Made by a program: the position numbers and the translations under genes
The notes under the pieces: generated by a model
Told to the model about the DNA's origin: nothing
What the model saw: only the letters and a program-made list of their open reading frames with translations
Databases searched by the model: none
Assembly: GCA_964441145.1 (NCBI GenBank)
Contig: CAYTUB010000018.1
Span: 1 to 37,093, forward strand
Direction of reading: 5' to 3'
Source of the DNA: SHLQ01 sp964441145
Lineage (GTDB): Bacteria; Actinomycetota; Acidimicrobiia; Acidimicrobiales; SHLQ01
DNA length: 37,093 nucleotides
In this document: positions 1 through 9,020 of the stretch, piece by piece
Numbering within the stretch: position 1 is the first letter of the stretch
Layout of the letters: the number at the start of each line of letters is the position of its first letter

Positions 1-86
1 CGAGGTTTGACCCCGGGTGCTGCGAGCTTGACGCTAGGCGAGGTTTGACCCCGGGGTGGACCGGGGTGGACCCCGGGGTGGTGAGA
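1..86. repeat. GC-rich direct repeats upstream of dnaE
   Basis: A 17-base unit beginning CGAGGTTTGACCCC occurs at 1-17 and again at 39-55, with a degenerate third version between them. It runs into a tandem 10-base unit CCGGGGTGGA at 51-60 and 61-70 and a related copy at 71-80. The CCCCGGGG core is self-complementary. The block is non-coding and lies about 190 bases before the dnaE start. It is cut by the window edge, so its full extent is unknown. I see no gene in 1-272. Confidence 0.7.
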
Positions 87-272
87 GCTCCATCGCATCA
101 CCTAGGGGCCCAGAATTCCGGCTATGTAATTTGTCTCTTCGGCTGGCTAGTGTGGAGAGACTGAACGGATGTGAAAGGGACTAATGAGGAGCGGAGCCCG
201 CACGAACCCGCAGGGTTCGCAGCGACACATAAGTACTTCCGCGGATCTCGACCGGAAGGGTCGAGGACAATA

Positions 273-3200
273 GTGGCTGGCTCTTTTGCCCACTTGCATG
301 TGCATACCGAGTTCTCGATGCTCGATGGTGCGTCGCGTCTTGACGACCTCGTCGCGGCGGCCGCAGCAGATGGCCAGCCTGCGCTGGGTATTACCGACCA
401 CGGCAACATGTACGGCGTGCTCGACTTCTACAAGTCGTGCAACAAGGCGGGTATCAAGCCGATCATCGGTACCGAGGCCTACATGGCCCACGATCACCGG
501 TCCGAGCGCCTCTCACGCCGGGGCAAGGTGGATGATTCGGGCGGTAGCTCCGATGGCGGAAAGAAGCTCTACTACCACCTGATCATGCTCGCCGAGAACA
601 ACACCGGCTACAAGAACATGATTCAGCTCGCCTCCGAGGCGTTCATGACGGGCTATCACTACAAGCCTCGGGTCGACTGGGAGCTGCTCGACAAATACTC
701 CGAGGGCATCATCGCCACGACGGGCTGTCTCGGCGGCCAGGTGCTCCAAGCCTTGCTCCAGGGCAACTTCGACGAAGCGGTCAACCGAGCGGGCAGGCTG
801 CAAGACATCTTCGGTCGAGACAATCTCTTCATCGAGCTGCAAGACCACGGCATCCCCGAGCAGCTCCGGACCAATCCACAGCTGCTCGAGATCGCCAAGA
901 AGATTGGCGCGCCGATCCTGGCCACCAACGACAGTCACTACACCCATCAGGCTGACCACTCGGCCCATGATGCGCTCCTGTGTGTGCAGACCGGTTCGCT
1001 GCGGTCAGACCCCGACCGGTTCAAGTTCCACGGCGACCAGCATTATTTGAAGTCCGCAGCCGAGATGCGCCACATGTGGCGCGAGGTCGAGGTGGCCTGC
1101 GACAACTCCTTGTGGATCGCAGAACGCTGCAACGTCGAGATCGAATTCGGCGAACCGTTGCTGCCGAGCTTCCCGCTACCGCCGGGCTTTTCCGACGACG
1201 ATGAATATCTGCTCCACCTGACGATGGAAGGCGCCAAGAAGCGTTGGGGCGACAACATTCCCGAGGAAGCCAAAGAGCGTCTGCTGTTCGAGCTCGATGT
1301 CATCAAGAACATGGGCTTCTCGTCGTACTTCATCATCACGTGGGACATGATCAAATACGCCCGCGACGAAGGCATTCGAGTCGGCCCAGGCCGTGGCTCA
1401 GCCGCCGGTTGCGCGGTTGCCTATTGCCTGTGGATCACCGACCTCGATCCAATCAAGTACGACCTGCTCTTCGAGCGCTTCCTCAACCCGTCGCGTATGT
1501 CGATGCCCGATATCGATATGGACTTCGACACCAGGTACCGGGACCAGATGATCCGCTACTGCGCCGAACGCTACGGTCGAGACCACGTGGCCCAGATCGT
1601 CACGTTCTCCCAGATCAAGGCTCGTGCAGCGGTTCGTGATGCTGCACGAGTGCTCGGTTACCCCTATGCGGTCGGCGACAAAGTAGCGAAGGCGATGCCG
1701 CCGCTCATCATGGGCCGCGACACTCCGCTGCAGTACTGCTTTGAGAAGCACCCCAAATACGAGGGCGGCTACGCCCAAGCCGGCGACTTGCGAGACATGG
1801 TCAACACCGATCCGGTGGTCGCCGAAGTTGTCGAGGTCGCCAAGGGCCTCGAAGGGCTTCGTCGTTCCGACGGCATCCACGCCGCGGCGGTAGTGATCAC
1901 CAAGGACCCGCTCACCGACTACCTGCCGATTCAGCGCAAACCTGAAGCCGGTCAAGACATCGAAGATGCTCCCGTGGTCACCCAATATGAGATGAACGGC
2001 GTCGAGTCGCTGGGTCTGCTCAAGATGGACTTCCTCGGTCTGCGAAACCTCGATGTCATCCACGACACGCTCGAATCGATCAAGGTCACACGTGATGTCG
2101 ATGTCGATATCGACAACGTCGATCTCACCGACCAGAAGACGTACGAGCTATTGCAGCGTGGCGACACGATCGGCGTGTTCCAGCTCGAGTCGACCCCAAT
2201 GCGGTCGCTGATGAAGTCGCTTGGCCCGACCGAGTTTGAAGATGTCGCGGCACTCGTGGCGCTCTATCGGCCGGGGCCGATGGAAGCGAACATGCACAAC
2301 GACTATGCCGACCGAAAGAACGGTCGCCAGGAAGTCACGCTGCTCCACGAGGACGCGTCCGAGATCCTCGGCGACACCTATGGCCTGATGATCTATCAGG
2401 AATCCATGATGCGAGTCGCTCAGAAGTTCGCCGGGTACTCACTCGCCGATGCTGACTCCCTGCGGAAGGCGTGCGGCAAGAAGATCCGCGAGGTCATGCA
2501 GAAGGAGAAGACCAAGTTCATCGAGGGCTGCGAGACCACGGGGTATGGCGTTGCCCTGGGCGAGGAGTGGTGGAAGATCATCGAGCCCTTCGCCGACTAC
2601 GCGTTCAACAAGAGCCACAGCTACGGCTACGGGTTTGTCGCCTACCAGATCGCCTATCTCAAGGCGCACTACCCAGTGGAGTATCTCGCAGCGCTCCTGA
2701 CGTCGGTGAAGTCGAGCCTGGATAAGGCGGCGGTCTACCTCAACGAGTGCCGGGTCATGGGCATCAACGTGACGGTCCCCGATATCAACACGGCACGCAT
2801 GGACTTCAACCCGCTGCCTGATATGTCGGGCGACACCATCGGTGAGATCGTGTTTGGGCTTTCGGCGGTGAGAAACGTCGGCGAAGGCTTGGTGGAGCTC
2901 ATGCTGGCCGAACGAGACGCCAACGGGCCCTTCGATTCCTTCACCGACTTTGTTGAGCGGGTCGACTACCAAGTGCTGAACAAGCGCACGATCGAGTCAA
3001 TGATCAAGGCTGGCTCCTTTGATTCGCTTGGTCACCCCCGCAAGGGCCTACTCAACGTGTACGAGCTGATCATCGATCGGACGGTCTCGTCGCGCAAGGA
3101 TCACGACATTGGTGTCGCCACGCTGTTTGGCAGCCTTGGCGACGAACCGTCGTTTGATGATCGTCCCGAGATTCCCGACATCGAATTCGACAAGATGCCC

Positions 3201-3809
3201 AAGCTCGCCAATGAGAAGGAAATGCTGGGCCTCTACATTTCTGACCATCCAATTCTGGGTTATGAGGCAGCGCTCGCTCGCCGGTGCGACAAGACCGTCG
3301 GTGCGCTCGAAGACGAATCCGACGGCGCGTTCTTGCGGGTCGGGGGAGTGGTTACCAACCTGCAGAAGAAGTGGACTCGCAAGGGTGACCTGATGGCCAT
3401 CTTTGAACTCGAGGACCTCGAGGGTTCGATCGAGGTCATGGTCTTCCCGCGAACGATGACCGAGCACGGGTTTAAGTTGGTCGACGACTCGATTGTGGTG
3501 GTGCGCGGGCGTTTGGACGGCAAGGACGACATCCCCAAATTCATCGCCCAAGACCTCGAGGTCTTCGACAGCTCGCAAATGACCGAAGCCGCGCCGCTTC
3601 GACTCAGGCTCCCACCACACGCACAAGATCCGAGCACGCTCGATGAGCTGAAGATCCTGTTGTCGGACCATCAAGGCGACTCTGACGTCTTTCTCCATCT
3701 CGACGGAATGCAGGTAATTCGCCTGCCCGACACCTACCGAGTGGATACCGGAAACGGGCTTGTGGCGGAGGTTCGGGTGCTGCTTGGCCCCGATGCTGTG
3801 GTCGTTTGA
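273..3809 (+). CDS. dnaE: DNA polymerase III subunit alpha (DnaE type)
   Basis: Replicative polymerase catalytic subunit of the cytoplasmic DNA polymerase III holoenzyme, which extends DNA at the fork. The protein opens with a PHP domain (HLHVHTEFSMLDG near residue 6, then ITDHGNMYG). The polymerase core has PDIDMDFD, with the metal-binding aspartates at about D413 and D415, and a third in KMDFLGLRNL at about D586. A helix-hairpin-helix region follows, and an OB-fold comes near the C-terminus (LRVGGVVTNLQKKWTRKG). I chose GTG 273, which gives 1178 aa, the usual DnaE length. It sits 5 bases after GAGGA (263-267), and the PHP motif starts right after it. The frame stays open upstream to 171, but that part has no family similarity. 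The gene stands alone, with a GC-rich repeat patch before it and 107 non-coding bases after it. Confidence 0.96.
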   Translation: MAGSFAHLHVHTEFSMLDGASRLDDLVAAAAADGQPALGITDHGNMYGVLDFYKSCNKAGIKPIIGTEAYMAHDHRSERLSRRGKVDDSGGSSDGGKKLYYHLIMLAENNTGYKNMIQLASEAFMTGYHYKPRVDWELLDKYSEGIIATTGCLGGQVLQALLQGNFDEAVNRAGRLQDIFGRDNLFIELQDHGIPEQLRTNPQLLEIAKKIGAPILATNDSHYTHQADHSAHDALLCVQTGSLRSDPDRFKFHGDQHYLKSAAEMRHMWREVEVACDNSLWIAERCNVEIEFGEPLLPSFPLPPGFSDDDEYLLHLTMEGAKKRWGDNIPEEAKERLLFELDVIKNMGFSSYFIITWDMIKYARDEGIRVGPGRGSAAGCAVAYCLWITDLDPIKYDLLFERFLNPSRMSMPDIDMDFDTRYRDQMIRYCAERYGRDHVAQIVTFSQIKARAAVRDAARVLGYPYAVGDKVAKAMPPLIMGRDTPLQYCFEKHPKYEGGYAQAGDLRDMVNTDPVVAEVVEVAKGLEGLRRSDGIHAAAVVITKDPLTDYLPIQRKPEAGQDIEDAPVVTQYEMNGVESLGLLKMDFLGLRNLDVIHDTLESIKVTRDVDVDIDNVDLTDQKTYELLQRGDTIGVFQLESTPMRSLMKSLGPTEFEDVAALVALYRPGPMEANMHNDYADRKNGRQEVTLLHEDASEILGDTYGLMIYQESMMRVAQKFAGYSLADADSLRKACGKKIREVMQKEKTKFIEGCETTGYGVALGEEWWKIIEPFADYAFNKSHSYGYGFVAYQIAYLKAHYPVEYLAALLTSVKSSLDKAAVYLNECRVMGINVTVPDINTARMDFNPLPDMSGDTIGEIVFGLSAVRNVGEGLVELMLAERDANGPFDSFTDFVERVDYQVLNKRTIESMIKAGSFDSLGHPRKGLLNVYELIIDRTVSSRKDHDIGVATLFGSLGDEPSFDDRPEIPDIEFDKMPKLANEKEMLGLYISDHPILGYEAALARRCDKTVGALEDESDGAFLRVGGVVTNLQKKWTRKGDLMAIFELEDLEGSIEVMVFPRTMTEHGFKLVDDSIVVVRGRLDGKDDIPKFIAQDLEVFDSSQMTEAAPLRLRLPPHAQDPSTLDELKILLSDHQGDSDVFLHLDGMQVIRLPDTYRVDTGNGLVAEVRVLLGPDAVVV

Positions 3810-3869
3810 GCCAGATCACAATCGACCCAGTTTGCGTACTGACTGGTTGTCGACTGGAATTAAGGGGAA

Positions 3870-3890
3870 GTTGTGAACGCGACTCACAAC
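3870..3890. promoter_or_regulatory. Inverted repeat, possible operator
   Basis: Perfect 7-base inverted repeat GTTGTGA / TCACAAC separated by 7 bases, in the 107-base gap between dnaE and the next gene, 26 bases before its ATG. It resembles a CRP/FNR-family site (TGTGA-N6-TCACA), but with one extra spacer base. It could equally be a small mRNA hairpin. No T-run follows it, so it does not look like a terminator for dnaE. Confidence 0.4.
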
Positions 3891-3916
3891 GGAAGTACAC
3901 GAGGCAAAGGTAGCTA

Positions 3917-4585
3917 ATGGCACTCGAAGTAGAAACCAAGGATTGCAACGCCCTAGGCGATGCGGAGATCTCAGAGATGGCGGACCTTTGCGCCGATGGG
4001 CCTTTGCCCTACGAGGCGGGTGAACTTTCCAAGGAAGCCGAAGAGTGGGTTTTGTGCTGTCAAGCAATGGACGACGGCCGCCTGAAGGGCTTTGCGTACT
4101 ACACGCTCGAGCGCATCGGTGGAACCCCAGCGATCATCGTTGGCCTTGGAGCGATTGCTCGATCAGCTCGCCGAGACACGATCTTGCGAGGAATGATTAC
4201 CGACCTCATGCACCGTGCGGTGATGGCCTTCCCCGACGAAGACGTTGTCGTTGGACTGCGCATGCAGACTCCTGATGGCTTTGAGGTGCTCCGCGAGTTT
4301 CACGACATCGTGCCTCGCCCCGATCACAAGGCATCGGGCGAAGAGCGGGCGTGGGGTCGCCGCTTCGCCAAGCGGTTCGGAATCTCGCCGCTGCGCTACG
4401 AAGATCGAAAGTTCATGTCGAAGGGCAAGGGCGTTCGACCATGTGCGTTCGACTTTGAGTCCTCAAACCCCGAGGCGATTAGCCCTGAGCTCCAGGAGCT
4501 CTTCGAGAGCGTTGACCCAAAGAACGGCGACGTGTTGGTCGGCTTTGGCTGGGCAATGTCAGAGGAACTCGCCAAGTTTGCCTAG
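3917..4585 (+). CDS. Conserved-looking hypothetical protein, GNAT-like fold suspected
   Basis: A 222-aa soluble protein I cannot name. The order of elements in residues 40-140 resembles a GNAT acetyltransferase. A hydrophobic strand (GFAYYTLERIGG, then PAIIVGLGAIA) is followed by a basic loop and helix (RRDTILRGMITDLMHRA). Next come another strand (DVVVGLRMQ) and a helix (FEVLREFHDIVP). The acetyl-CoA loop Q/RxxGxG/A is not recognisable, so catalytic activity is uncertain. The C-terminal 80 residues are charged and unlike any family I know. It starts at an ATG 7 bases after AAAGG. The next gene begins 16 bases after its stop, so they may share a transcript. An inverted repeat lies just upstream. 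Confidence 0.7.
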   Translation: MALEVETKDCNALGDAEISEMADLCADGPLPYEAGELSKEAEEWVLCCQAMDDGRLKGFAYYTLERIGGTPAIIVGLGAIARSARRDTILRGMITDLMHRAVMAFPDEDVVVGLRMQTPDGFEVLREFHDIVPRPDHKASGEERAWGRRFAKRFGISPLRYEDRKFMSKGKGVRPCAFDFESSNPEAISPELQELFESVDPKNGDVLVGFGWAMSEELAKFA

Positions 4586-4600
4586 GCGGCGTTTTCTCGG

Positions 4601-5203
4601 GTGGAAATCTTTGACGCGCTGACCAAGCGCCAGATGACGCGCGCGTTCACGTCGCAAGACGTTGGTCGTTCGGTGATCGAGTCGCTCGTCTACGCGGCGA
4701 CCCGTGGGCCAAGTGCTGGGAACACCGCGTCGGTTGACGTCCTGGTGCTCGAGGGAAGTCAAGCAGCGTCCTATTGGGATGTAACGCTTCCCGTCGACAA
4801 GCGTGCGAGCTTTCCTTGGCCAGGGTTGCTGCGGGCACCGGTGTTATTGATCCCCACGGTGAACCCGGACGACTACGTCGACCGTTATGGCGAAGTCGAC
4901 AAAGCACACACCGGGCTCGGTGACTCCGCCGATGCGTGGAGCGTCCCCTACTGGTGGGTGGATGGGGGAGCGGCGGTAGAGAACGTGCTCCTATTGGCAA
5001 CAGGGCTTGGTTTGGGCGCGTGTTTTTTCGGCCAGTTCGAACATGAGCCAGCGGTAGCTGAGCGTTTTGGCATCCCCAAAGGCCGCCGATCGCTGGGGAC
5101 GATTGCGATTGGTCACGCCGATGTGGCTCAGGAGCGTCCTAGTGCCTCCTCACAGCGTCCATCGCGCTCTGTCGAGCAGCGGACACACTGGGGGCAATGG
5201 TGA
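4601..5203 (+). CDS. Nitroreductase family protein
   Basis: A probable FMN-dependent NAD(P)H oxidoreductase of 200 aa. The N-terminus (EIFDALTKRQMTRAF, then YAATRGPSAGNT) matches the phosphate-binding start of nitroreductases. The middle has the expected hydrophobic helix (VENVLLLATGLGLGACFFG), and the end carries GIPKGRRSLGTIAIGH, where these enzymes hold their FMN loop. Physiological substrate unknown; the family covers nitroaromatics, quinones and flavins. It starts at GTG 4601 and its stop overlaps the menA start by 7 bases, so the two are probably translationally coupled. That coupling suggests a quinone-related role, but this is inference only. Confidence 0.85.
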   Translation: MEIFDALTKRQMTRAFTSQDVGRSVIESLVYAATRGPSAGNTASVDVLVLEGSQAASYWDVTLPVDKRASFPWPGLLRAPVLLIPTVNPDDYVDRYGEVDKAHTGLGDSADAWSVPYWWVDGGAAVENVLLLATGLGLGACFFGQFEHEPAVAERFGIPKGRRSLGTIAIGHADVAQERPSASSQRPSRSVEQRTHWGQW

Positions 5204-6081
5204 CCAACAAACCGACGGGAGCAGCTCTCTGGCTCGCAGGAGCGCGCCCAAAGACACTCCCCGCCGCAATCGTGCCAGTGGCGGTTGGAACCGCCGCAGT
5301 CGCCGACGACATGTTCATTGCGTGGCGGTTCGTTGCTGCGATGGTCGTTGCGCTCGCGCTACAGGTCGCCACGAACTACGCGAACGACTATTCCGACGGT
5401 ATTCGCGGCACCGACGATGACCGTGTCGGGCCGCTGCGGTTGGTGGGGTCTGGGGCAGCCTCGCCCGAGGCGGTCAAACGGGCCATCTTCATTTCCTTTG
5501 GCGTCGCCGGAGTCGTTGGTTTGGTCCTGTCCATCGTCGTTAACCCGCTACTGCTGCTCGTGGGAGCGGCATCGATCGCCGCGGGATGGTTCTATACCGG
5601 CGGCGACAAGCCCTACGGCTATCTCGGCCTGGGTGAGGTGTTCGTGTTTGTGTTCTTCGGTCTCGTCGCAACGATTGGATCGGCCTATGTCCAGACCGTC
5701 GGCTTCTCTGGACTCGCCATCGTGTTGTCGGTACCCGTCGGTGTCTTTGCGACGGCACTTCTGGTGATTAACAACCTGCGCGACCGGCAAGGCGACGCAG
5801 CTGTAGGCAAGAACACGTTGGCCGTGCGCCTCGGTGACAGCGCCACCCGTTGGCTCTACATCGCCACGATGTTGGGGGCGTTTGCCCTGATTGCGGTCAC
5901 GGCAGCAGTGACAGGTCGCCCCGGAATGCTCCTGGGCTTGATCGGTCTCGTTACTGCGGCATCGGCGATTCGAACGGTCTGGTCCGGTGCCCTTGGGCGT
6001 GATCTGATTCCTGTGCTCGAGGCGACGGGGAAGACACAGCTTTTGGCTGGGCTCGCCCTGACCGTCGGGCTGCTCATCTAA
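5197..6081 (+). CDS. menA: 1,4-dihydroxy-2-naphthoate polyprenyltransferase
   Basis: An integral membrane prenyltransferase that attaches the isoprenoid tail to 1,4-dihydroxy-2-naphthoate, giving demethylmenaquinone. The 294-aa protein is UbiA-like and almost entirely transmembrane helices (about eight). The first aspartate-rich motif is NDYSDGIRGTDDDR (about residues 63-76), which binds the Mg-diphosphate. The second is NNLRDRQGDAAVGKNTLA (about 191-208). The motif style fits MenA rather than UbiA or heme O synthase, as do the thioesterase next to it and menG nearby. ATG 5197 follows GGGGGC and overlaps the nitroreductase stop. Confidence 0.93.
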   Translation: MVTNKPTGAALWLAGARPKTLPAAIVPVAVGTAAVADDMFIAWRFVAAMVVALALQVATNYANDYSDGIRGTDDDRVGPLRLVGSGAASPEAVKRAIFISFGVAGVVGLVLSIVVNPLLLLVGAASIAAGWFYTGGDKPYGYLGLGEVFVFVFFGLVATIGSAYVQTVGFSGLAIVLSVPVGVFATALLVINNLRDRQGDAAVGKNTLAVRLGDSATRWLYIATMLGAFALIAVTAAVTGRPGMLLGLIGLVTAASAIRTVWSGALGRDLIPVLEATGKTQLLAGLALTVGLLI

Positions 6082-6125
6082 GTATCGGTTTGCAAACGTG
6101 GCGTCGCTGCCACCAGGCTCCTGTG

Positions 6126-6764
6126 ATGTCGACGCCGATGTCCGATCTCGCTCGCGCCCTCCACCACTCTGCGGATCTGCTCATCGCAAAGGGGCATGGG
6201 CCAGCGGCGGTCGAGGAAGCCTTGCAGCTTGTGCAGGCGGCCAACGAAGTGCTCGAGCGAGGCGACGTGCTCACGACAGAGCATCGAGGGCTGGTCTTCG
6301 CCTCCGAGATGGTCGGGGCACTGGGCGCCCCTGTGCCCAAAGACGGCGAGCGTTTCGCTGCCTTTGACCGGTCGCCGTTCTCTGGCGCAGAGAATCCACT
6401 CTCCCCAACAAGAGTTGAGTACCAGCGAGTTGGCGATGAGGTGCACGCGCAGGTGATCGTTGGTGCTGCCTATGAAGGAGCGACCGATCGGTCCCACGGT
6501 GGGCTAACCGCGGCGATCTTCGATGACCTGATGGGGTCGCTACAACGCATCATTGGCCGGTATGGATTCACACGCACGCTTGAGGTGAACTACCTCGGGC
6601 GGGTGCCCATCGACGATGTGATTCAGTACGCGGCGCGACTGGATTCAGAGGATGATCGCACCTTCACTCTCAGCTCGGAGGCGACCTACGACGACGAGAT
6701 CGTCGCTACTGCCATTGCCGTATTTACCAAAGCTGATTTTGAACGGCTTGCCACAGCCTTCTAG
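6126..6764 (+). CDS. PaaI-like hotdog thioesterase, possible DHNA-CoA thioesterase
   Basis: A 212-aa hotdog-fold acyl-CoA thioesterase. The C-terminal 120 residues carry the PaaI/4HBT signature: AYEGATDRSHGGLTAAIFDD, with the following helix packing the dimer, then TRTLEVNYLGRVPID. The N-terminal 80 residues are a helical extension seen in some actinobacterial members. The frame is open from 6090, but ATG 6126 (MSTPMSDLARAL) is the more natural start. It lies 44 bases after menA and overlaps the convergent menG by 4 bases. Menaquinone synthesis needs a thioesterase to release dihydroxynaphthoate from CoA, so this may be that enzyme. That is inference from neighbours; a general acyl-CoA role is possible. 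Confidence 0.8.
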   Translation: MSTPMSDLARALHHSADLLIAKGHGPAAVEEALQLVQAANEVLERGDVLTTEHRGLVFASEMVGALGAPVPKDGERFAAFDRSPFSGAENPLSPTRVEYQRVGDEVHAQVIVGAAYEGATDRSHGGLTAAIFDDLMGSLQRIIGRYGFTRTLEVNYLGRVPIDDVIQYAARLDSEDDRTFTLSSEATYDDEIVATAIAVFTKADFERLATAF

Positions 6765-7468
6765 CTGCGGCGGGTGGCGGTAATTAGTTGCGCAGCGCCA
6801 AAGGTGAGCTGTTCATGGTGAACATCGTCGAACCCGGCCGCCGTGAGCGATGCGAGCATCTCGCTTCGAGGGGGCAAGTAGGCCAATGACCGGGGGAGGT
6901 AGCCGTAGGCCTCTTTGTTTGAGAGCAGACCTCCAATGAAGGGCACCGCCTTCCCGAAGTAGAGGCCATGGCCAAAGCGAACTATTGGGTTGTCGGGTTC
7001 GCTCGCGTCGAGCAATGCAATTCTTCCGCCGGGGCGAACAATGCGCCCTAGTTCAGCGAAGACCTTCTCCAAATCGACAAAGTTTCTAAGTGCGAATCCG
7101 CACGTGACCCCGTCGACGGAACCAGCCGCAAAGGGGAGTTCCATGCCATCGCCCTGCACCAGAGGCTCCTCGGTTCGCGCAGATGCCAGCATCCCGAAGC
7201 TGAAGTCCGCGCCAACGGAGCGATAGCCGCTCTCGGCGAGCTCGCGACAGAAATCCCCGGTACCGGTGGCCAGGTCGACCAATAGCGAGTCTGGGGGTAG
7301 CGCCAATGCCTCGATGGCGTGTCGTCGCCAACGGACATCGAGGCGAAAGGTCATGATGCGGTTCACGAGGTCATATCGCGGCGCGATGGCGTCGAACATC
7401 GCCTGGACCGATGCGGCCTTTTCATCACCCTCGGGGAGGGGCTGATCGAGCGAAGGAAGATTGCTCAC
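6761..7468 (-). CDS. menG: Demethylmenaquinone methyltransferase (MenG/UbiE)
   Basis: SAM-dependent C-methyltransferase catalysing the last step of menaquinone synthesis. The 235-aa protein has the UbiE start (VQAMFDAIAPRYDLVN) and the SAM-binding glycine loop (VDLATGTGDFCREL). GVTCGFALRNFVD matches the UbiE GIRNV-type motif, and the region of post-motif III reads IVRPGGRIALLD. The C-terminal YGYLPRSLAYLP region is also typical. The frame is open upstream to 7681, but the extension is low-complexity and overlaps the divergent gene. GTG at 7468 (VSNLPSLDQPLPEG) gives the family's usual length. It is transcribed toward the menA group and overlaps the thioesterase end by 4 bases. Confidence 0.93.
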   Translation of the reverse strand: MSNLPSLDQPLPEGDEKAASVQAMFDAIAPRYDLVNRIMTFRLDVRWRRHAIEALALPPDSLLVDLATGTGDFCRELAESGYRSVGADFSFGMLASARTEEPLVQGDGMELPFAAGSVDGVTCGFALRNFVDLEKVFAELGRIVRPGGRIALLDASEPDNPIVRFGHGLYFGKAVPFIGGLLSNKEAYGYLPRSLAYLPPRSEMLASLTAAGFDDVHHEQLTFGAAQLITATRRS

Positions 7469-7530
7469 AGGTACAGGATATGTGCGCAGAATGTGAAGGC
7501 GATGACGTAGCCCGCTACGGTCTTGTTCGA

Positions 7531-8046
7531 ATGAGCGACGACGAACGTGAACTCGAAGTAGCTGAGATGGCACGACGGGCAGCCATGGCAGCTTCAGAGC
7601 GCCGCAAACAGAAATCCAACTCGGGGGGCGAACTAACCCTCGATGACGTCGACCCGGTCGCGCTCGATGAGCTGAGCACACTCCTCGAAGAGATCTCGGC
7701 GTGGACTCCCGGCTTTTCCGGGGCGATGCTCTTTCACGGAGCGGCGGCCCTTCCGGTCCTGAGTTTGATCACGGCGGGTGACCGTGAGGCAATGCGTCGA
7801 GCCCTCACCCACATTGGTTCCTCCACGCGCATGGAGATCGACGTGATCGAACACGATGCCACCGGAGCGTTCGTAGATTCCGTTACGTCGACGACGAGGG
7901 GCGCCGTGGTCGTGGTGCGTCTCGAGGAGGACCTGCTCGTCGTTGCTATCGATGGGCGGCCGGCAAAGCTCGCCGATGCATGGAAAGCGATCAGCGACCG
8001 CAAGGGGCGGTTGCTCGACGTGACTACTCGGCTAATTCCCGCTTAG
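7531..8046 (+). CDS. Hypothetical protein, weakly Roadblock/LC7-like
   Basis: A 171-aa soluble protein from ATG 7531. Residues 1-50 are charged and helical. Residues 50-170 look like an alpha/beta sandwich: a helix (LDELSTLLEEISAW), a strand (FSGAMLFHGAAALPVLSL), a helix, then strands (RGAVVVVRLEEDLLVVAID) and a last helix. That order resembles Roadblock/LC7 regulators of small GTPases, but the match is by eye and weak. An alternative ATG at 7480 would add 17 residues and leave only 11 bases to the divergent menG start. Its stop overlaps the convergent membrane-protein gene by 4 bases. Function unknown. Confidence 0.65.
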   Translation: MSDDERELEVAEMARRAAMAASERRKQKSNSGGELTLDDVDPVALDELSTLLEEISAWTPGFSGAMLFHGAAALPVLSLITAGDREAMRRALTHIGSSTRMEIDVIEHDATGAFVDSVTSTTRGAVVVVRLEEDLLVVAIDGRPAKLADAWKAISDRKGRLLDVTTRLIPA

Positions 8047-8969
8047 CTGTCTCGTCGCTTACGCATTTCCTTTGCGTGCTTCTCCAGCGTTTGCTTTTGC
8101 TGCTTGCTGAGGCTGCCGACGCCTTGCTCGCTGACCTGGTCAAGGAGCGCATCGATCTCGGCCTCCGATGCGGAGCTGGCAGCGGCGCCTGTAGGGACCG
8201 ATCGAAGCGTTGACCCACCGGCCTTCTTGCGGCCAAACCTCTTGGAACGCTTTTTCTTTGGTTGCCTGGCCGGTGAGGCTGGACGTTCGCCGCTGATCGC
8301 ACCCGGCAGCCTTACGGCTGGAACCCATTCGATGTTGGAGAATCCGAGCGAGCGGGTGACGGTAAGTCCGATCGCTCCGGTCGAAATCAACATGACGATC
8401 CCGGGAAGACTGCGGTCGGCCAGTACCTGCAGAAGTTGCACCACGAAGATGAAGGCGACGAGAACCCAGAATGGGATACCAAAGAACGAGCGTGCCTGGG
8501 GCATGGCTGACGCGAAGCCCGCTGCGATGCCGAGGAAGATCATCGACAGTCCAAACACCGGCACGCCATCGTCGACGAGCACGGCGACGAGTACTCCCAG
8601 GACCGAGGGGATGAGAAGAAGTGAGAGGAAGAGGCCGGTAAAGGCCTGACGTCCCAACATTGCCTCGAACTGGGAGCCGATCATGAAGAAGAAGATCAGG
8701 CTCAAGAGCCCGAAGAAGAAGCCAGAGTTGGGTGGAATCGTGTAGGTCAGGAAGCGCCATACCTGACCACTGAGGATCGCGTCTTGGCTGAGCACGAGCG
8801 AACTATTGATCGCCCCGAAGCCGCCTTCGATGACAAACAGCAGGATTCCCAAGACACCGAGTGCGGTGACAGCGACCGTTGTCGTGACGGCAACGGTGCC
8901 AGCCATGAACCATGGGTCTGAGCCATGTCCTCGGGAAAACGGGCTCTGGAATGCATATCGATCAGCCAT
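8043..8969 (-). CDS. Rhomboid-like membrane protein, probably catalytically inactive
   Basis: A 308-aa protein with about six transmembrane helices between residues 22 and 205, then a basic linker (KKKRSKRFGRKK) and a C-terminal helical segment (SEAEIDALLDQVSEQGVGSL) of the type that follows many actinobacterial rhomboids. The first loop (LSGQVWRFLTYTIPP) matches the rhomboid L1 loop. The serine-protease motif GxSG is not intact: the corresponding helix reads VFGLSMIFLG, with methionine where the second glycine should be. No histidine sits in a later membrane helix. It is therefore probably a pseudoprotease or rhomboid-fold scaffold. It starts at the ATG ending at 8969 and is convergent with the preceding gene. 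Confidence 0.75.
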   Translation of the reverse strand: MADRYAFQSPFSRGHGSDPWFMAGTVAVTTTVAVTALGVLGILLFVIEGGFGAINSSLVLSQDAILSGQVWRFLTYTIPPNSGFFFGLLSLIFFFMIGSQFEAMLGRQAFTGLFLSLLLIPSVLGVLVAVLVDDGVPVFGLSMIFLGIAAGFASAMPQARSFFGIPFWVLVAFIFVVQLLQVLADRSLPGIVMLISTGAIGLTVTRSLGFSNIEWVPAVRLPGAISGERPASPARQPKKKRSKRFGRKKAGGSTLRSVPTGAAASSASEAEIDALLDQVSEQGVGSLSKQQKQTLEKHAKEMRKRRDS

Positions 8970-9020
8970 TACCTACACCAGAGTATCGGAGACTTGCTGA
9001 AGAATCAGGGCTCTATTTGT

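Noticed and set aside
1398..2972. Long minus-strand open frames inside dnaE (and similar ones inside leuS)
   Set aside because: They are shadows produced by high-GC codon bias, with no recognisable domains or ribosome sites.
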